A stretch of 64,000 nucleotides of DNA from NCBI RefSeq assembly GCF_000472505.1, contig NZ_AWZR01000001.1, forward strand, positions 487,693-551,692. Direction: 5' to 3'. The position numbers and the translations under genes were made by a program. How positions within the stretch are numbered: the first letter of the stretch is position 1; every line of letters begins with the position of its first letter. The notes beneath the pieces were generated by a model. It did no database searches and had not been told where the DNA came from. It worked only from the letters and a program-made list of their open reading frames with translations. This DNA comes from Luteimonas sp. J29 (lineage in GTDB: Bacteria; Pseudomonadota; Gammaproteobacteria; Xanthomonadales; Xanthomonadaceae). This document shows, one piece after another, positions 34,257 to 42,254 of the stretch.

Positions 34257-34733
34257 TCAGAAGTCGAACTCGCTGGTGAGGTGGCCCAGCAGCAGCTCGA
34301 ACGTCTCCAGCTGGCTGATGATGTATTCCTCCACCCTGGCCATCGGAAGCTCGAAGTCGAACTGCAGGTAGGGATCCATCTCCTCGTCCAGGTAGATCCG
34401 GCCGTAGCGGTACTTGCGGTTGTACTCGTTCGCGAACTGGAAGCTGGAGCCCGGGGTCAGGTCCAGGGCCGTCTCCAGCTGCAGCGAGCGGCAGCGGCTC
34501 TGGCGGCAGTCGAAGAAGTTCATCCGCGCGTGCAGGCCGTCCATCTGGAACACGATCCGCGGATCGCCCGCGCTGTCGCGTCCCAGCTCGGGCGACAGGT
34601 CGAGGTCACGGAGGATACGCAGGGCCTCGGGGCCCGAGATGGTGCCCGGCGACGACTGGGCGAAGGCCGCCTGCGGGGCGGCGAAGGCGAGCGCGAGGAG
34701 CGCGGCGAGCAGGAGCTTGCCTGGCAGGTGCAT
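34257..34733 (-). CDS. Exported YbjN domain-containing protein, copy 1
   Basis: A 158-residue protein with a signal peptide ending AFA and a YbjN-type domain (fold of type III secretion chaperones): ISGPEALRILRDLDLSPELG, FQMDGLHARMNFFDCRQSRC, YNRKYRYGRIYLDEEMDPYL. Its paralogue at 41541-42017 is very similar. Export is unusual, since E. coli YbjN is cytoplasmic. The upstream 45 bases are nearly identical between copies. Role unknown; YbjN proteins are linked to motility and stress regulation. Confidence 0.86.
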   Translation of the reverse strand: MHLPGKLLLAALLALAFAAPQAAFAQSSPGTISGPEALRILRDLDLSPELGRDSAGDPRIVFQMDGLHARMNFFDCRQSRCRSLQLETALDLTPGSSFQFANEYNRKYRYGRIYLDEEMDPYLQFDFELPMARVEEYIISQLETFELLLGHLTSEFDF

Positions 34734-34775
34734 GGTGGATCCCCCCTGGGTTGTGCCGCGTGATCCTAACCCGTT
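34734..34775 (-). promoter_or_regulatory. Conserved leader of YbjN gene copy 1
   Basis: On the minus strand: GGGTTAGGATCACG, then CAACCCAGGGGGGATCCACC before the ATG. It holds a TAGGAT -10 candidate and a GGGGGGA RBS, and nearly matches the leader of copy 2 (42018-42058). Confidence 0.5.
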
Positions 34776-34871
34776 CCCCCGGCCACCCGGCAAGATGCCT
34801 GGGGACGATCGCGGGCTGGCGGAAGGCGCCTCGACGGCCGGTGCCCGAGTTCCGGGCACCGGTATGGCAGG

Positions 34872-35213
34872 GGTCCTGCAACGACGGTGGCCGCGTTGTC
34901 GGCTCCCGCTCCCGCGTCCGCGTCCTCGACGGAGGCGTTCGTGGGATGCGTGTCGATCCGCGAGGTGGGCGAGGGCGAACGTGGCTAGGCCCTGTTCCTG
35001 TCGAGCGTAGTCGCGTTCAACGGCACGACGCCGGACACCGCGGCCGTGGCGGACCAGTTCGACGCCGACCTGCGCGCCCGCTACGGGCGGCCTGGCTCGA
35101 CCTTCTGCACCACCCAGGCCAGCGAGCGGGCGATGCGCGACCTGCTGGAGCAGTCGGCGCGCCAGCACGCGGGCAAGGAGATCGTGCGCACGGGCATCGT
35201 GCCGCGGCGGTAG
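34872..35213 (+). pseudogene. Decayed secreted-protein gene with in-frame TAG
   Basis: Codons in one frame ending at the TAG at 35211 read a signal-like stretch (TTVAALSAPAPASASS), EAFVGCVSIREVGEGERG, a stop (TAG 34986-34988), then ALFLSSVVAFNGTTPDTAAV, DQFDADLRARYGRPGSTFC and QARQHAGKEIVRTG-like text. The reading on both sides of the TAG is one continuous protein-like sequence, and no start codon with RBS precedes it. I treat it as a degenerate gene of unrecognised family. Confidence 0.6.
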
Positions 35214-35375
35214 CGCGGCGAAAGCCCGGAGCTTGTCGGGAACGGGTGGTCGCGTCGGGAACGAGACCCCGGACGGACTGCGCCTGGCCGGGCGCGGGGC
35301 CAGGCAGGGCGCGCTGCACGTCCGCTTCATCGCGCGGGCGGCACAGTGGCGCCCCTGTCGTTCCCGGAGCCCGCC

Positions 35376-35780
35376 ATGCCGTCACGCCGCCAATCCCGCG
35401 CGGGCGCGTTGCTGTGGCAGGACGCGGGCGCCGCGGCGGCCAGTGTCGTCGCCGCCCGCGCGCAGGCGTTCTCCGGGTTCCCCGGGCCCTGGTCGGCCTG
35501 GCACCAGGCGGAACTGCTGCGCATGGGGAGTGAGAAGGTCGAGGCCGCCGGGCAAGGGCTGCAGGCGGCCGGCATGGCGCTGGCGATGCTGCCCTGGCGG
35601 CTCATGCAGGTCGCCATGCGGCCGGCTTCGTGGACGCCCGCCGGCAGCCTGCATGCGTGGTCGGCGATCGCGGAGCTGTGGTGCGGCGTGGGCAACGCCG
35701 CCCTGCGTCCGGCCCGCGACACCGCCGTGCGCAACCGTGCGCGGCTGGCGCGCCGGAGCGCACGCGCCGCGCGGAACTGA
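35376..35780 (+). CDS. Small Ala/Trp-rich protein, phasin-like helices
   Basis: A 134-residue protein beginning PSRRQSRAGALLWQDAG. It is helical with repeated Ala and Trp (FSGFPGPWSAWHQAELL, MALAMLPWRLMQVAM) and a basic C-terminus. The composition resembles granule-associated helices, but no family is recognised. CGGAG precedes the ATG. It lies 90 bases upstream of the lipocalin gene on the same strand. Confidence 0.62.
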   Translation: MPSRRQSRAGALLWQDAGAAAASVVAARAQAFSGFPGPWSAWHQAELLRMGSEKVEAAGQGLQAAGMALAMLPWRLMQVAMRPASWTPAGSLHAWSAIAELWCGVGNAALRPARDTAVRNRARLARRSARAARN

Positions 35781-35870
35781 ACCGGACCACGCGTTCCGGT
35801 CGGCCTTTCATGCGGCCGACACGACGGGTGTGGGATCCATCCGCACCCTGTTCGCGTCCGGAACCCCGCC

Positions 35871-36416
35871 ATGCGTCTTGCCCCATCCCTCGCCGCCGCG
35901 GCCGCGCTGCTGCTGTCGACTGTCTTCGTCCACGCCCGGGAACCCGAGGCCGTGCCCTCGGTCGACCTGGAGCGCTACGTCGGCACCTGGTACGAACAGG
36001 CCCACCTGCCGCTGTTCTTCCAGCGCAACTGCGTGGCGAACACGACGGCGCAGTACGCGCTGCGCGAGGACGGCCGCATCGACGTGGTGAACCAGTGCGA
36101 CGACAAGGACGGCGATCGCATCGAGGCCACGGCCATCGCGCGCCGCGTGGGCGACAGCACCTCGAAGCTCGAAGTGCGGTTCGCGCCGGCGTTCCTGTCG
36201 TTCCTGCCGATGGTGTGGGGCGACTACTGGATCCTCGACCTGGATCCCGACTACCGCTGGGCCATCGTCGGCTCGCCCGACCGCAAGTACCTGTGGTTCC
36301 TCACCCGCGAGCAGGCCTTCCCCGGGGACCGGCTGGACGCGCTGGTCGCCAGGGCGCAGGACATGGGGTTCGATACGTCGAAGCTGATCCGCACCGTTCA
36401 GACCAGCACGCCGTAG
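35871..36416 (+). CDS. blc: Bacterial lipocalin (Blc-like)
   Basis: A 181-residue lipocalin. Signal peptide of about 22 residues (LLLSTVFVHA), then the family signature RYVGTWYEQAHLPLFFQRNC, and YRWAIVGSPDRKYLWFLTR, the second conserved region. There is no lipobox, so unlike E. coli Blc it should be periplasmic rather than an outer-membrane lipoprotein. Lipocalins of this group bind lysophospholipids or fatty acids. REP units start right after the stop codon. Confidence 0.92.
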   Translation: MRLAPSLAAAAALLLSTVFVHAREPEAVPSVDLERYVGTWYEQAHLPLFFQRNCVANTTAQYALREDGRIDVVNQCDDKDGDRIEATAIARRVGDSTSKLEVRFAPAFLSFLPMVWGDYWILDLDPDYRWAIVGSPDRKYLWFLTREQAFPGDRLDALVARAQDMGFDTSKLIRTVQTSTP

Positions 36417-36434
36417 CCGTGGCCCGGGCGACGC

Positions 36435-36628
36435 GTCGCCCGGACAAGGCCGGAGGCCGCATCCGGGACCGCGCGGTACTGATCGATGCCGTGGGTCCCG
36501 GGTGCGCTGCGCTTACCCGGGCTACGGCCGGGTGGCGTCGCCCGGACAAGGCCGGAGGCCGCATCGGGGACCGCGCGGTATTGATCGATCTGGTGGGTCC
36601 CGGGTGCGCTTCGCTTACCCGGGCTACG
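36435..36628. repeat. Two tandem BIME-like REP units
   Basis: Units at 36435-36527 and 36537-36628 in direct repeat, about 102 bases apart, between the convergent lipocalin and DUF1993 genes. Confidence 0.87.
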
Positions 36629-36636
36629 GCGTGGCG

Positions 36637-37164
36637 TCACTTGCCGGCCGGGTTTCCGACGCGGACGAGCGGAACCAGAAACGCCATGTAGTCGGCCTTG
36701 CCCAGCGGCACGCCCAGATGGCGCAGGATCGCGTAGGCCATCGAGATGTGGAAATAGAAGTTCGGCAGCAGGAAGTCGCCCACGTACTGCCGTCCCGGCA
36801 GGTCGCAGTACCGGTCGGGGCCGACCACGATGCGCTTGACCTGGTCCAGCCGCTCGTCCTGCGCATCGATGGCCGCCACCTGCTCGCGCGTGCGCTGGAT
36901 GTGTTCGCGCGCGAGCGCCAGCGATGCCACCTCCGGCGGCAGGTTCTCCACCGGCAGGCCGGCGCACCACCACGCGAACCCGTGCGGCTGGTTGCAGGCG
37001 AACACGACCTGCGTTCCCAGCGGCGCCATGTCCGGCGCCAGTCGCGCCTGCAGGGTCGCGTCGAAATCCTCGATGTGCCTGGCGCCCGTGTCCAGGATGT
37101 GCGCCAGGGTGTCGAGGCGCGACACGAACACCCGCTTGATTTCCGCGATCTCCCGATCAGCCAT
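36637..37164 (-). CDS. DUF1993 domain-containing protein
   Basis: A 175-residue protein matching DUF1993, a DinB-like four-helix fold: FVSRLDTLAHILDTGARH at the N-terminus and NFYFHISMAYAILRHLGVPLGKADYM at the end. Function unknown; DinB-like bundles may bind a metal (His in FYFHIS). GAGGAGGG precedes the ATG. REP units abut its 3' end. Confidence 0.9.
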   Translation of the reverse strand: MADREIAEIKRVFVSRLDTLAHILDTGARHIEDFDATLQARLAPDMAPLGTQVVFACNQPHGFAWWCAGLPVENLPPEVASLALAREHIQRTREQVAAIDAQDERLDQVKRIVVGPDRYCDLPGRQYVGDFLLPNFYFHISMAYAILRHLGVPLGKADYMAFLVPLVRVGNPAGK

Positions 37165-37371
37165 CGGCAACCCTCCTCGCGTGGTGGAAGGCGCGTAGTC
37201 TAGCCGTGGGCCGGCGCGCCGCGCGGGCATTGCGGCGCCGGATGTCGCGTTCGCGCGCGAAACCGCAATACCCGCACATGCAAGTGCGCGTGCGGGGAAC
37301 GCGCCGCGACGAGGGCCGTCCGGTCGCCGCGAGGCGCCGCCGGGCCTTCGCCATCGCGCAGCCGCGTTGCC

Positions 37372-37377
37372 TAGAAT
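37372..37377 (+). promoter_or_regulatory. -10 element of the GNAT gene
   Basis: TAGAAT ends 10 bases before the ATG at 37388. With transcription starting 6-7 bases after it, the mRNA would have almost no leader. No clear -35. Confidence 0.5.
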
Positions 37378-37387
37378 GCCGCGCTCG

Positions 37388-37867
37388 ATGGAGACGCTCG
37401 TCATACGGGAAGCGCGGACTCGAGATGCCGGGGCCATGGCCGGCATCCTCAACGCGATCATCGCCATCGGCGGCACCACCGCGCATCGCGAGCCGTTCGA
37501 TGCAGCGCGGATCCAGCGCGAGTTCATCGCCCCCGCACGCGGCATCTGTTGTTTCGTCGCGCTGGACGCAGGCGCCGTGCGCGGCTTCCAGGCGCTGGAG
37601 TGGTCCGACCCCGACTGGCCGGGCGCGGACCGCCTGCCCGCCGACTGGGCCTTCATCTCCACCTACGTCGCACCCGGCCGGCACCGCCGCGGGATCGGCC
37701 GCGACCTGTTCGACCGCACGCGCGCCGCCGCCAGGGCCGCCGGCGTTCGCTTCATCGACGCCTGCATCCGGCTGGAGAACGCGGGCGGCCTGGCGTTCTA
37801 CGACCGGATGGGCTTCAAGGAATACCGTCGCGGCGCGCAGACCGTGTCCAGGCGGCTGCGACTCTGA
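37388..37867 (+). CDS. GNAT family N-acetyltransferase
   Basis: A 159-residue acetyltransferase. The acetyl-CoA loop is RHRRGIGRDLFDRT, preceded by FISTYVAP, and the C-terminal LENAGGLAFYDRMGFKEY is standard. The overall pattern resembles the PAT/phosphinothricin acetyltransferase-like group, but the substrate cannot be assigned. The ATG at 37388 fits the domain start (LVIREARTRDAGAM). A TAGAAT -10 just upstream suggests a near-leaderless mRNA. Confidence 0.9.
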   Translation: METLVIREARTRDAGAMAGILNAIIAIGGTTAHREPFDAARIQREFIAPARGICCFVALDAGAVRGFQALEWSDPDWPGADRLPADWAFISTYVAPGRHRRGIGRDLFDRTRAAARAAGVRFIDACIRLENAGGLAFYDRMGFKEYRRGAQTVSRRLRL

Positions 37868-37935
37868 GCCGACCGGCGTGTTCCAGCCGCATCCCGCCAC
37901 CCGGAATCAACGGGGGCATCCAATCCCGCGACCAC

Positions 37936-38251
37936 GTAGCCCGGATAAGGCCACAGGCCGCATCCGGGACCGCGCGGCAACGATCGGTGCAACGCGCCCC
38001 GGGTGCGCTGCGCTTACCCGGGCTACGGCCGGGCAATGCGTTGCACCCGTAGCCCGGATAAGGCCGCAGGCCGCATCCGGGACCGCGCGGCACGCAGCGA
38101 TGCGGTGGACCCGGGTGCGCTGCGCTTACCCGGGCTACGGCCGGGCAGTGCGTTGCACCCGTAGCCCGGACAAGGCCGCAGGCCGCATCCGGGGCCGCGC
38201 GGCAAGCGGCGACGCGGTGGACCCGGGTGCGCTGCGCTTACCCGGGCGACG
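37936..38251. repeat. Tandem array of three BIME-like REP units
   Basis: Full units start with GTAGCCCGG at 37936, 38049 and 38161 (spacing 113 and 112), each with left and right halves, joined by a conserved GGCCGGGCA(A/G)TGCGTTGCACCC linker (for reference, under 25 bases long and read at 38028-38048). The stretch 37868-38271 holds no gene. Confidence 0.92.
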
Positions 38252-38271
38252 CATGATGTCGGGCGACGTGC

Positions 38272-39123
38272 TCATCCGCGCCTGGTCGCCAGCAGGACCG
38301 CACCGATGCCGCCGAGCACGAACAGCGCCGAGACGGCGGCACGGGCGCTGACCTGCTCGCCCAGGACCACGACCCCCAGGACGGCGCTGATCACCGGGAC
38401 CGACAGCTGCACCGCGCTGGCGCTGATCGAGGCCAGGCGCACGCGCACCCAGTACCAGATGACGTAGCCGATGCCCGAGGTCAGCACGCCCGACACCAGC
38501 GCGCAGGCCACCCCCGCCGGGTCCAGGCGCAGGCTTCGGTAGTTCAACAGCACCAGGGTCAGGGCGAGGGGAATGGCCAGCAGGAAGCTCAGCGCCGTGC
38601 CCGCGAGCGGATCCTGGCCTCGATGCCCCGACAGCGAGAACGCCCCCCAGGCGAATCCCGCCAGCGCCATCAGCGCCGCGGCGCCCAGCGGCGGCGCCGA
38701 GGCCCCGGGCGCCAGGAACGCCACCAGTCCCCCGCAGGCCACCAGCAGGCCGATCCAGCTGGTCCGCTCGCCCCGGACGAGTCCATACGAGATCATCAAC
38801 AGCTGGACCGCGGCGAACAGCACCAGCGCGCCCGCGCCGGTGTCCATGTCGCGATAGGCGAACGAGTAGGTCGCCGCGTAGGCGAACAGCATCGCCGCCG
38901 GCAGCCAACCGTCCCGCAGCCGTCCCGGACGCGTTCGCTGGAACAGCAGGATCGCCAGCAGCGTGAGCGCGCCGGACACGATCCGGATCGCGGTGAACGA
39001 CGCCGCATCGATCGACGTCGTGCCCATCCCCATCCGCACCAGCAGCGAATTGCCGGCGAACGCCAGCATCGCCACGCAGGTGAGCAGCGCGACCTTGCCG
39101 CGCCCGGCGGTGGATTCCCCCAT
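38272..39123 (-). CDS. DMT-superfamily transporter (EamA type)
   Basis: A 283-residue membrane protein with ten predicted helices forming two EamA repeats, starting VALLTCVAMLAFAGNSLLVR and ending VPVISAVLGVVVLGEQVSAR, which carries the conserved PV...GEQ motif. EamA proteins export small metabolites or amino acids. Substrate unknown. REP array at its 3' end. Confidence 0.9.
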   Translation of the reverse strand: MGESTAGRGKVALLTCVAMLAFAGNSLLVRMGMGTTSIDAASFTAIRIVSGALTLLAILLFQRTRPGRLRDGWLPAAMLFAYAATYSFAYRDMDTGAGALVLFAAVQLLMISYGLVRGERTSWIGLLVACGGLVAFLAPGASAPPLGAAALMALAGFAWGAFSLSGHRGQDPLAGTALSFLLAIPLALTLVLLNYRSLRLDPAGVACALVSGVLTSGIGYVIWYWVRVRLASISASAVQLSVPVISAVLGVVVLGEQVSARAAVSALFVLGGIGAVLLATRRG

Positions 39124-39446
39124 TGATCGATCCCGGCCCTGCAAGGGCACCGTGGCCTGGCAGGCTGCTGGATCAGGGACGCAAGGGCAAGCCGTCCATG
39201 TGTCCTCCCGCCAGGGCCGGCCCGGATCGGGCACTGGAGTGGCCCGGCCTGGCGGACACCTGGCGGGGGCACGGTGCCGGAGGCGTTGGAGGGTCGAGAG
39301 GCCTCGGCTCGCGGCCGGCGCCCGGCGCGGGCCGGGGGACGCGACCCCATTCCCTCGTGCCGCGCCCGTCGCCCGGACAAGGCCGCAGGCCGCATCCGGG
39401 ACCACGCGGCAACACGGAACCCGACGCGGCCCCGGGTGCGCTTCCC
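39124..39446. other. 323-base gap, mostly non-coding, REP at its left-to-right end
   Basis: No coding region supported. The last 80 bases belong to the REP unit at 39368-39462; the rest shows no clear element. Confidence 0.55.
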
Positions 39447-39462
39447 TTACCCGGGCGACGGC
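39368..39462. repeat. BIME-like REP unit overlapping a gene end
   Basis: Left half GTCGCCCGGACAAGGCC from 39368 and right half ending CCCGGGCGACGG. The TAA stop of the SnoaL-like gene lies inside the right half. Confidence 0.85.
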
Positions 39463-39842
39463 TCCGACAGGCAGCGCTCGACGGCCACCTTGTCGATGAC
39501 CGACCACACCCGGGCGATCTTCCCGTCCGCGTACCCGTACATCACGTTCTCGCAGAACCTCACCCGGCGGCCGTTGACGCCCAATCCCAGGAAGCGGCCC
39601 GCCGGATGGCAGTCGAACGCCAGGCGCGCCGCCACCGTGGACCCGTCCGCCACCAGCAGCTGCACCTCGAAGCGCAGATCGGGGATCGCCCGGTAGTCCC
39701 GCTCGAGCATCCGGCGGTAGCCCTCCAGGCCGATCGGCTCGCCGTTGTAGGCCACCTCCCCGGCGACGAACTCGCCCAGGCGGGACAGCTCGCGGCTGTT
39801 GAGGCAGGCGATGTAGTCGCGGTAGAGGCGTACGAGCGGCAT
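39447..39842 (-). CDS. SnoaL-like/ester cyclase (NTF2 fold) protein
   Basis: A 131-residue protein: LVRLYRDYIACLNSRELSRL as the first helix, YNGEPIGLEGYRRMLERDY, PDLRFEVQLLVADGSTVAAR, and RFCENVMYGYADGKIARVWSVID. This is the SnoaL-like polyketide-cyclase/ester-cyclase pattern (NTF2 fold). Its last residues (EPSPG) and stop are encoded by the right half of a REP unit, and a second REP lies 33 bases upstream of the start. Function unknown. Confidence 0.85.
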   Translation of the reverse strand: MPLVRLYRDYIACLNSRELSRLGEFVAGEVAYNGEPIGLEGYRRMLERDYRAIPDLRFEVQLLVADGSTVAARLAFDCHPAGRFLGLGVNGRRVRFCENVMYGYADGKIARVWSVIDKVAVERCLSEPSPG

Positions 39843-39874
39843 GTCGTTCCTGGGTTGCACATCGGAGTCACACC

Positions 39875-39965
39875 GTAGCCCGGACAAGGCCGCAGGCCGC
39901 ATCCGGCACCTCGCGACCACCGGGATGCGACGGGTCCCGGCTGCGCTTCGCTTACCCGGGCTACG
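39875..39965. repeat. BIME-like REP unit
   Basis: Left half GTAGCCCGGACAAGGCCGCA, right half ending CCCGGGCTACG, somewhat diverged (cggctgcgcttcgctt). Confidence 0.85.
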
Positions 39966-40076
39966 CGGGCTGACCACTTTTCCCTGGGGGTCGAAGTAGA
40001 GGTCCAGCCCTTCGGTGGGATTCGAACCTGTTCCGGCCATCGCTGGGTTCCAGCCAGGTTCGTCGCCCAGGATGGG

Positions 40077-40805
40077 CTAGTCCAGCACACGCACCAGGAA
40101 GTCCGCGACGACCCGCCAGCCTGCGCTGTCGAATGCCAGGGTCTCGAACACGTGGTCGGCAACCAGGGCACCGCCCAACCAGAGCGTAACCGGATGCACC
40201 CGCCCGAGGGTGCGCCAGTCGTGCCAGGCCATGACCAGAAGCAGCGAGTCGGCGGCGATGACGGCGAACACCCATTCGGGAAAGGGAACGGCGGGAAAGA
40301 GATGCCGGAACCGGAGCCACGCCGGCCAGAGCAGGGCGATCGTGGCGATCAGCATCAGCCGCCTGTGCACGTCGGGACGGCGGCGCTGGTGGACTGCCGC
40401 CGCGACGAGCAGCAGGAATCCCAGCATGGCGGTGCAGCTGCCGACGATGCCCGACGTCGCGGATGGCCCCAGCCCGGCGGCGACGTCCCGCTGCACTCCC
40501 TGCATGCCGATCGCCACGGTCGACCACGCGACCGCGATGGCGAGCAGGACGCCCAGCCAGCCGAGCCGGCGATGAAGTCCATGGGCACGCGCGCCGATCA
40601 GCGTCGCCTGCAGGGCAAACAGCAACACCCACGAGAACATCAACGCGCCGTGCACGTACGCGGCGGGCAAGGGCACGAACGTGCCCTGCGCAAGCGGCAG
40701 GAAAAAGGTCTTGCTGAAGCCGGCGACGGAAACGGCCAGCGCAACCCAGGCCATCACCGCGAAGAAGCGCGAACGGGATGGACGGGGACCGGTGGGCAGC
40801 CTCAT
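40077..40805 (-). CDS. Seven-helix inner-membrane protein of unknown function
   Basis: A 242-residue protein with about seven transmembrane helices (FFAVMAWVALAVSVAG, YVHGALMFSWVLLFALQATL, LGWLGVLLAIAVAWSTVAIG, and others). His residues in VHGALMF and HRRLGWLG and in VHRRLMLIATIALLW repeat at helix ends, a pattern reminiscent of DUF2306/cytochrome-b-like membrane proteins. No family assigned. The start at 40805 places RLPTGPRPS at the N-terminus. Confidence 0.7.
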   Translation of the reverse strand: MRLPTGPRPSRSRFFAVMAWVALAVSVAGFSKTFFLPLAQGTFVPLPAAYVHGALMFSWVLLFALQATLIGARAHGLHRRLGWLGVLLAIAVAWSTVAIGMQGVQRDVAAGLGPSATSGIVGSCTAMLGFLLLVAAAVHQRRRPDVHRRLMLIATIALLWPAWLRFRHLFPAVPFPEWVFAVIAADSLLLVMAWHDWRTLGRVHPVTLWLGGALVADHVFETLAFDSAGWRVVADFLVRVLD

Positions 40806-41540
40806 TTCGGCAGTCCTGGCAGGCAATCCGGGGAGGTCGGGGACCACAGCGCGAGTCGAGCAGGAACATGCCGGTCCCGCCCCGGGCCGCGCGAAAAGGT
40901 GCGGGCCGCACGGCCGGGCCCTGCTGGCCGTGGAAGTGCATCTGCTGATGGACTACACGGAACGATCGCTTGCGTCCGGCCATCGAGGCCTCGCCCTGCG
41001 GGCCGGCGCCATCCTGGACCCGGATGGAAGCAGCGCGGCGAGTGCCATTCCGTCAATGAACCGGCGTCGCATCGACCGGGACGGCGTGCCGGCCGCCAGC
41101 GGTCTCGCGGATGTCACCAGCGTCAGCACCTCGAAGTCGCCCGCGAGCATGTCGCGCTCGCCGGCCAGGCCGATCGACGGCGCGTTGTGCTCAACGGGCA
41201 AAAATGAACCTGACCCCATTCCCCTTGAAAATTTGGGGTTCAATTTCTGTACAAGGGGTCGCGATAGAAAATGAACCTGACCCCTTTTCTCGACTGGCGC
41301 GCCGGCACGCGCGCAGGCAGGCGATCGGCAGCCGGGTGGTCCGCTGAGAAGAGGTCTCCTGCGTCCCGTTCTACGCGGTCCCTTCTCCCGGGATCCCGCC
41401 GTGCCCATTGCCGTCGCGGACGTCCGTGCCGAGCTCGCCGGACACGTGCTCGACCAGCTCCCTGGTGTTCTTCGTGAACCCGGCCGCCAGGTCAATGGCG
41501 CACCTGTCGGCCTGACCTCGTTCTTGCGGACCCGTTGCCG
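40806..41540. other. 735-base gap, no recognised gene, repeats in its right part
   Basis: A minus-strand reading at about 40953-41215 (PVEHNAPSIGLAGERDMLAG, then FIDGMALAALLPSGSRM) and one at 41400-41520 (DLAAGFTKNTRELVEHVSGE) have a protein-like look but no full frame or start, and may be gene remnants. ATGAACCTGACCCC repeats lie at 41202-41286. Nothing else supported. Confidence 0.5.
41202..41286 (+). repeat. ATGAACCTGACCCC repeats, cluster A (two copies)
   Basis: Copies at 41204-41217 and 41271-41284, each preceded by an A-run and followed by (A/T)TT, with GGGGTTCAATTT at 41234 as an inverted, degenerate copy between them. Confidence 0.8.
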
Positions 41541-42017
41541 TCATCTGTAACCGACCACCTCGGTGAAATGCTCCAGCAGCGTCCCGAATATCCCCAGCTG
41601 GCTTTCGAGGTACTCGCCCACGCGCGCGTGCGGCAGCTCGAAGTCGTACAGCAGGTATGGATCCATCTCCTCGTCGAGGTACGCCCGCCCGTAGCGGTAC
41701 CGCCGGTTGTACTGGTTGACCACCTGCGGCGTGGTGCCCTCTTCCAGGTCCAGGCCGACTTCCAGCTGCAACGAACCGCAGCGGTCGTTGCGGCAGTCGA
41801 AGAAGTTCATCCTGCAGGTCAGCCCGCCCTGCTGGAACATGATCTCCGGGTCGCCATGCCGGTCGCGCCCCAGCTCGGGCGACAGGCCCAGGGCGGCCAT
41901 CACCTCCACGGCCTGCGAGCCGGAGATGGTGCCGGGCGATTGCGCGGTGGCCGCGTGCGGGGCGGCGAGGGCGAGTGCGAACAGCGCGGCGAGCAGGCGC
42001 CAGCCTGGCAGGTGCAT
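41541..42017 (-). CDS. Exported YbjN domain-containing protein, copy 2
   Basis: A 158-residue paralogue of the protein at 34257-34733: same length, signal peptide ending ATA, ISGSQAVEVMAALGLSPELG, CRMNFFDCRNDRCG, YNRRYRYGRAYLDEEMDPYL. Conserved differences are scattered, so duplication is not recent. The leader sequence is nearly the same. The two copies are 6.8 kb apart in one orientation. Confidence 0.86.
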   Translation of the reverse strand: MHLPGWRLLAALFALALAAPHAATAQSPGTISGSQAVEVMAALGLSPELGRDRHGDPEIMFQQGGLTCRMNFFDCRNDRCGSLQLEVGLDLEEGTTPQVVNQYNRRYRYGRAYLDEEMDPYLLYDFELPHARVGEYLESQLGIFGTLLEHFTEVVGYR

Positions 42018-42058
42018 GGTGGATCCCCCCTGGGTGTGCCGGGCGAATCCTAACCCGA
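42018..42058 (-). promoter_or_regulatory. Conserved leader of YbjN gene copy 2
   Basis: Minus strand GGGTTAGGATTCGCC, then CACCCAGGGGGGATCCACC before the ATG; matches the leader of copy 1. Confidence 0.5.
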
Positions 42059-42214
42059 CCGGTGGTGGCCGGGCGCCACCGCCAGGGCCATCCGGGCGTT
42101 CGAGCCCTGGCGTCGTGCGGCGCCGGAAGCGTCGGGTCCAGGGCTGGCCACGGTACCGGCGCGCGCTTCCCCCCGCCACGGTCCCCGCTCGCTGGGGGAT
42201 CGACGGCGTCGCCC

Positions 42215-42220
42215 TATACT
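42215..42220 (+). promoter_or_regulatory. -10 element of the Dabb gene
   Basis: TATACT in otherwise GC-rich DNA, 34 bases before the ATG at 42255. No good -35. Confidence 0.45.
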
Positions 42221-42254
42221 CGTGGGCCGCAGCCACCACCCCAAGGATCCGGTC

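Noticed and set aside
37936..38251. CRISPR array
   Set aside because: Repeats are about 90 bases with internal hairpins, linkers are conserved not unique, and no cas genes are near. These are REP units.
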